Positions 11,810 to 14,637 of a stretch of DNA of 14,637 nt are shown here, piece after piece. The notes below the pieces were generated by a model. The model saw nothing but the letters and a program-made list of their open reading frames with translations, was not told the origin of the DNA and searched no databases. The position numbers and the translations under genes were made by a program. Positions within the stretch are counted from its first letter, which is position 1; each line of letters opens with the position of its first letter. Where the stretch lies: contig DNFG01000025.1 in NCBI GenBank assembly GCA_003487005.1, positions 1 to 14,637 on the forward strand, written 5' to 3'. This stretch comes from Bryobacterales bacterium (GTDB taxonomy: Bacteria; Acidobacteriota; Terriglobia; Bryobacterales; Bryobacteraceae).

Positions 11810-12632
11810 CCTTGCGCGGATAGCGCCACAATTCGATGCCCCGGCGGATCAGCGCCTCGCGGATGCGCGGGTCCGTGAGGGCCCGCAATTCCTGCTCCCG
11901 GCTCTCCTTGAGGCGCGTCCGGGACGAGCGCAATTCATCGGTGCAGTAACCCGGGTGGGTCATGAATTCGGTCCAACCCTCGGGCAGATGCTCGATCAGA
12001 TGAAGCAACTCTCCGGCGCTATAGCGTCCGGTGATCTGAAAACCCGCGAACCAGTCGGTAGAGCCGATGCCGTGGCGGGTGAGTTTACGATGAAACTGGC
12101 CGCGAACGCCATTGAAGGCCCTGCTCACCATCCTGGTGAGCAGGGGGACTTCGGCGGGCGATCCATGCAGAGGCAGGTCGAAGGGGCGTCTCACCCAGCA
12201 CACTCCGGCCTCCTGGCCCAAACGCGCCACCACATCCAGCACCGGGGGAAGCAGATGCGTGTGTTTGTGGGTGTCGAAGTGGGCCGGGTTAATGCCGGCG
12301 GCCAGAATGCGATCGAGTTGCGCGCGCAGTTCGGCCTCGATGTCCAGGGCGCGGCGCGCGAGCAGTCCCAGCAGTTGAGTTACGGTCGTGGGCAGGGATT
12401 GGCCCGGCCGGCTCAGGGAAGGCCCGCCGACCAGGACAAAATGGACGCCCACATCGAGCGACGGATGTTCGCGAGCGAGCGAGACGGCATCCTCGAAGGC
12501 GGCGCCATTGGCCATCAGGGTGGTCGCGGTCAGAATACCGTTCAGGTGGGCGTCGACGATGCCGCGGTTGACGTCGTGCGTGAAGCCGAAATCGTCGGCG
12601 TTGACGCTCAGCCTGCGTGCTCCGGGATTCAT
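11799..12632 (-). CDS. ChbG/YdjC-HpnK family carbohydrate deacetylase
   Basis: Members of this metal-dependent family remove acetyl groups from N-acetylated sugars: ChbG acts on chitooligosaccharides and HpnK is tied to hopanoid biosynthesis. The 277 residues show NADDFG (11-16, metal ligand Asp13/Asp14), VGVHFVLVGG with His64, HFDTHKHTH (118-126) holding the metal-binding histidines, and MTHPGY with His226. The LVLVGGPS stretch recalls HpnK more than ChbG, so a glycolipid or hopanoid-linked substrate is plausible but not shown. Its ATG shares one base with the mlaD stop (TGATG at 12634-12630), which argues for translational coupling to the lipid transport genes. It ends tail-to-tail with the actin-like gene, overlapping 11 bases. 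No signal peptide is seen, so it acts in the cytoplasm. Confidence 0.88.
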   Translation of the reverse strand: MNPGARRLSVNADDFGFTHDVNRGIVDAHLNGILTATTLMANGAAFEDAVSLAREHPSLDVGVHFVLVGGPSLSRPGQSLPTTVTQLLGLLARRALDIEAELRAQLDRILAAGINPAHFDTHKHTHLLPPVLDVVARLGQEAGVCWVRRPFDLPLHGSPAEVPLLTRMVSRAFNGVRGQFHRKLTRHGIGSTDWFAGFQITGRYSAGELLHLIEHLPEGWTEFMTHPGYCTDELRSSRTRLKESREQELRALTDPRIREALIRRGIELWRYPRKAIR

Positions 12633-13705
12633 CAGAACAGCTTCAGTTGAATGGTGAGGAACTTCTTTGGATTCGCGCGGAAGTCCTTCATCAACTGCTG
12701 CATTTCCGAGGTGGTGCCGGCAAGATTTTCGTACAGCGCCGGATTGACCATCAACTGCCCGAGGGTGCCCTGGCCCGAGTTCACCTGGTCCATGGTCTGA
12801 TTGAGGCGATCGAGGGTTCCGACGAGCCGGTCGTGCATTTCGGGGTCCTTGAGCAGTTTGCCGGCGGTGCCCTTGCCGGCGTTCAGGTCCGCCACCAGGG
12901 TGCGAATCTCGGCGGAGGCCTGGCGGAGTTCGTCGTAAAGGGCAGGGTCCTTGAGCAGCTTGCCGGCGGTGCCTTCGCCGCGCTGGAGACCGGCGGCGAC
13001 GGCGTCGAGGCGGGCGAGAGTCTGGCGCAGGTCGTCATACAGCGCGTCGTCGTGAAGGAGCTTGCCGATGGTGCCTTCGCCGGTGGTCAGCGTATGAGTG
13101 ACCTTCTGCATGTCCCCGAGCATGGCATTCACGCGGGTGTAGACTTCCTCGCTGACAATCAGCTTGCCGATGGACCCTTCGCCACGTTCCACGATGGCCA
13201 CGATCTTGTCGAGCCGGTTCAGGATCGACTGAACGGATTCGAGCAGCGGCATGGCGCTTTGGACAATCTCGAGGAAATCGCGGTCATCACGGGCCTTGAT
13301 CTCACCGCCATCCTTGAGCGATTCCTTCGATTCGCCGCGCCGGATATTGAGAAACTTGGCGCCGAGCACGCTTTCCGCGCTAAAACCCAGCTCCGAATCC
13401 ACCGGGATGCTGAAAAGATGCTCGCGATCCACCTGGAGGGTCATCCGGATGCTGCGGTCGAGGTCCGGATCGTTGGTCAACGCGATGTCCGTCACCTTGC
13501 CGATCATGATGCCATTGAGGCGGACGCCGGAACCCTCGGTCATGGCGGCCGAATCGCGCATGTAGGTGTACAGCGTGGCTTTGTCCGCGAACGGGTTATC
13601 CGCGCCCGTCAGCAAAAACACCAAAACAAAGAGGATCGCCAGCGCAAACAGAGCCATCACGCCGACTTTCAATTGAGACCAGGCAACTTTGGCGGTTCGG
13701 GGCAT
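12632..13705 (-). CDS. mlaD: MCE/MlaD-type lipid-binding protein with 34-residue C-terminal repeats
   Basis: The periplasmic substrate-binding part of an Mla-like lipid transporter, anchored in the inner membrane. From ATG 13705 it has 357 residues. A single membrane helix (about 13-33) follows a short basic N-terminus. One MCE domain (about 41-123) includes VRLNGIMIGKVTDIAL and SVLGAKFLNIRRG. After a helical linker, five copies of a GxGTxGKLL repeat start at residues 175, 209, 243, 277 and 311, exactly 34 apart. The frame stays open upstream to 13873, but that part overlaps mlaF; 13705 has AAGGAA just upstream and directly precedes the membrane helix. It lies 28 bases after mlaF and is coupled to the deacetylase. 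Substrate could be phospholipid or another hydrophobic lipid. Confidence 0.9.
   Translation of the reverse strand: MPRTAKVAWSQLKVGVMALFALAILFVLVFLLTGADNPFADKATLYTYMRDSAAMTEGSGVRLNGIMIGKVTDIALTNDPDLDRSIRMTLQVDREHLFSIPVDSELGFSAESVLGAKFLNIRRGESKESLKDGGEIKARDDRDFLEIVQSAMPLLESVQSILNRLDKIVAIVERGEGSIGKLIVSEEVYTRVNAMLGDMQKVTHTLTTGEGTIGKLLHDDALYDDLRQTLARLDAVAAGLQRGEGTAGKLLKDPALYDELRQASAEIRTLVADLNAGKGTAGKLLKDPEMHDRLVGTLDRLNQTMDQVNSGQGTLGQLMVNPALYENLAGTTSEMQQLMKDFRANPKKFLTIQLKLF
12674..13183 (-). repeat. Five tandem 34-codon (102-base) repeats inside mlaD
   Basis: Each unit opens with GEGSIGKL, GEGTIGKL, GEGTAGKL, GKGTAGKL or GQGTLGQL, followed by a D/N-x-x-Y/H-type turn and a helix. The spacing is 34 residues every time, with no insertion. 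Units 3 and 4 are also close at DNA level: a stretch near 12845-12870 recurs 102 bases on, near 12947, with about one mismatch, suggesting recent duplication or gene conversion. Confidence 0.85.
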
Positions 13706-13733
13706 TCCGGTTCCTTCTAGCTTGCCATATCCG

Positions 13734-14561
13734 TCAGACGCCTTCCTCGCGGCGCACGAAGCGCTGCACGTAGGGATCGGGCGACGCTTCCAGCTCTTCC
13801 TGCGACCCGTCGAAAACCACCGACCCTTCGCGCAGCACCAGGTAGTGGGTTCTGGCGGTTGAGTGCCCGCCATTCAAAGCGAGCAGTTCACCCGTTTCCG
13901 GCTCGTAGCGATAGCCGGACAGAAGCTGTCCGTCCTGATAGCGGTGGGTCACCATGAAGGTGGTGGCGTGGCGGACATCGCGGCCCTTGATGACCAGCGC
14001 GATGATCGTGTTGGCCGTGATCGGATCGAGGCCGGCGGTCGGCGAGTCGTACAACAGCAGATCGGGCTGCGTGACAATGGCCCGGGCGATGCCGACGCGG
14101 CGCCGCATTCCGCCAGACAGTTCGCTGGGGAACTTGTCCAGAGTGTGCGCCAGTTCGACGAAGCGAAGCGATTCCTCGACGCGGCGCGCCACTTCGTCCT
14201 CCGGACACGCCAGTCGCGGCTGATTCAGCAGGGGGTAGGCGACATTCTCCTCGATGGTGAGCGAGTCAAACAGACCGCCCTCCTGGAAGAGCACGCCCAC
14301 GCGGCCGCGGCGGTCATACCAGGACTGCTCGTCCAGGCCGGTGACATCCTCGCCGAAGAGCTCGATCCGCCCTTCCGTCGCCGGCAACAGGCCGAGGGCG
14401 GTCTTAAGGAGGACGGTCTTGCCACTGCCCGCCGCGCCGAGCACGATCATCGATTCGCCGCGCCGGACCGAGAACGACACGCCGCGCAGCACGAAGTCAT
14501 CGCCAAATCGCAGCGACACTCTGTCAAACGCCAGGACCACCGGAGCCGAGGAATCCAGCAT
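13734..14561 (-). CDS. mlaF: ABC transporter ATP-binding protein, MlaF type
   Basis: The cytoplasmic ATPase expected to power MlaE-type lipid transport. The 275 residues show Walker A GAAGSGKT (42-49), Q-loop Gln93 in LFQEGGLFDSLTIEENVAYPL (a typical MlaF stretch), signature LSGGM (148-152), D-loop AGLD (176-179) and H-loop His206. The Walker B reads LLLYDSPTAGLDP: Ser173 stands where the catalytic glutamate is expected (codon 14043-14045). Between the H-loop and the last strands there are about 20 extra residues (around 217-237, containing YEPETGELLALNGG) compared with MlaF of E. coli. The tail ASPDPYVQRFV matches the MlaF C-terminus. It starts seven bases after the mlaE stop and is followed by mlaD after 28 bases. 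Confidence 0.92.
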   Translation of the reverse strand: MLDSSAPVVLAFDRVSLRFGDDFVLRGVSFSVRRGESMIVLGAAGSGKTVLLKTALGLLPATEGRIELFGEDVTGLDEQSWYDRRGRVGVLFQEGGLFDSLTIEENVAYPLLNQPRLACPEDEVARRVEESLRFVELAHTLDKFPSELSGGMRRRVGIARAIVTQPDLLLYDSPTAGLDPITANTIIALVIKGRDVRHATTFMVTHRYQDGQLLSGYRYEPETGELLALNGGHSTARTHYLVLREGSVVFDGSQEELEASPDPYVQRFVRREEGV

Positions 14562-14568
14562 ACGCGCC

Positions 14569-14637
14569 CTACATCGAGACGAAAACGCGGCCGATGATGA
14601 AGGTCAACACCACCACCCAGACCGAGGCCACCACGAC
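14569..14637 (-). CDS. mlaE: C-terminal end of MlaE-type permease (partial)
   Basis: Only the last 22 codons and the TAG (14571-14569) lie in the window. The translation is almost wholly hydrophobic, VVVASVWVVVLTFIIGRVFV then Ser-Met, as expected for the last membrane helix of an MlaE permease. The reading frame is open to the window edge and the stop is seven bases before the mlaF start. The identity rests mainly on position upstream of mlaF and mlaD; the rest of the gene lies to the right of the window. Confidence 0.65.
   Translation of the reverse strand, partial: VVVASVWVVVLTFIIGRVFVSM

Noticed and set aside
11655..12650. A 331-codon open frame on the plus strand, opposite the deacetylase
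   Set aside because: It begins inside the actin-like gene in another frame and has no recognisable motif; the deacetylase on the minus strand has all family motifs.
12617..13720. A 367-codon open frame on the plus strand, opposite mlaD
   Set aside because: The minus strand encodes a well-supported MCE protein. The repeats in this frame only mirror the 102-base repeats of mlaD.
13706..13873. Longer mlaD start at 13873
   Set aside because: The extra 56 residues would overlap the end of mlaF, are Cys/Arg/Trp-rich with no family similarity, and would place the membrane anchor far from the N-terminus.

Overview
The window is a GC-rich bacterial chromosome segment built around the replication-initiation locus dnaA-dnaN-gyrB. 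A tRNA-Gly gene is read divergently from it at the left edge. A signal-peptide protein, a membrane-anchored cell-wall amidase and Mla/MCE-type lipid transport genes point to a diderm (Gram-negative) cell. The gene mix and protein style (a LolA-like secreted protein with a long charged helix, GxGTxGKL repeats in the MCE protein, many GTG/TTG starts) suggest Acidobacteriota, perhaps near Bryobacter/Solibacter. That assignment is an impression from the sequence, not a measured placement.

Layout, left to right. (1) 1-450: tRNA-Gly(GCC) on the minus strand with its own good promoter and a hairpin at the window edge, then a 325-base regulatory stretch holding DnaA-box-like 9-mers and a likely dnaA promoter. 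(2) 451-5603: dnaA, dnaN and gyrB on the plus strand. The 246-base dnaA-dnaN gap holds more DnaA boxes, an AT-rich patch and a promoter-like TATAAT; oriC is probably on one or both sides of dnaA. (3) 5615-7030: a DUF389 membrane protein, 11 bases after gyrB and probably co-transcribed. (4) 7047-8540, minus strand: a hybrid histidine kinase with a degenerate N-terminal receiver and an intact C-terminal receiver. (5) 8635-9477: a small exported protein of unknown function. (6) 9589-11809: a membrane-anchored N-acetylmuramoyl-L-alanine amidase followed 34 bases later by a divergent actin-like ATPase, a possible cytoskeleton/cell-wall pair. (7) 14637 down to 11799, minus strand: mlaE (only its last 22 codons), mlaF, mlaD and a ChbG/HpnK-type carbohydrate deacetylase, tightly packed as one operon.

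The first block is housekeeping DNA replication and topology. The last is an inner-membrane lipid transporter (permease, ATPase, substrate-binding MCE subunit) with a polysaccharide or hopanoid-type deacetylase translationally coupled to it. No phage, insertion sequence, CRISPR array or toxin system was seen. The least ordinary parts are the amidase/actin-like pair with an altered phosphate-2 motif, the Mla ATPase with serine in place of the Walker B glutamate, and the exact 34-residue repeat in the MCE protein. None amounts to a clearly new system on sequence alone.
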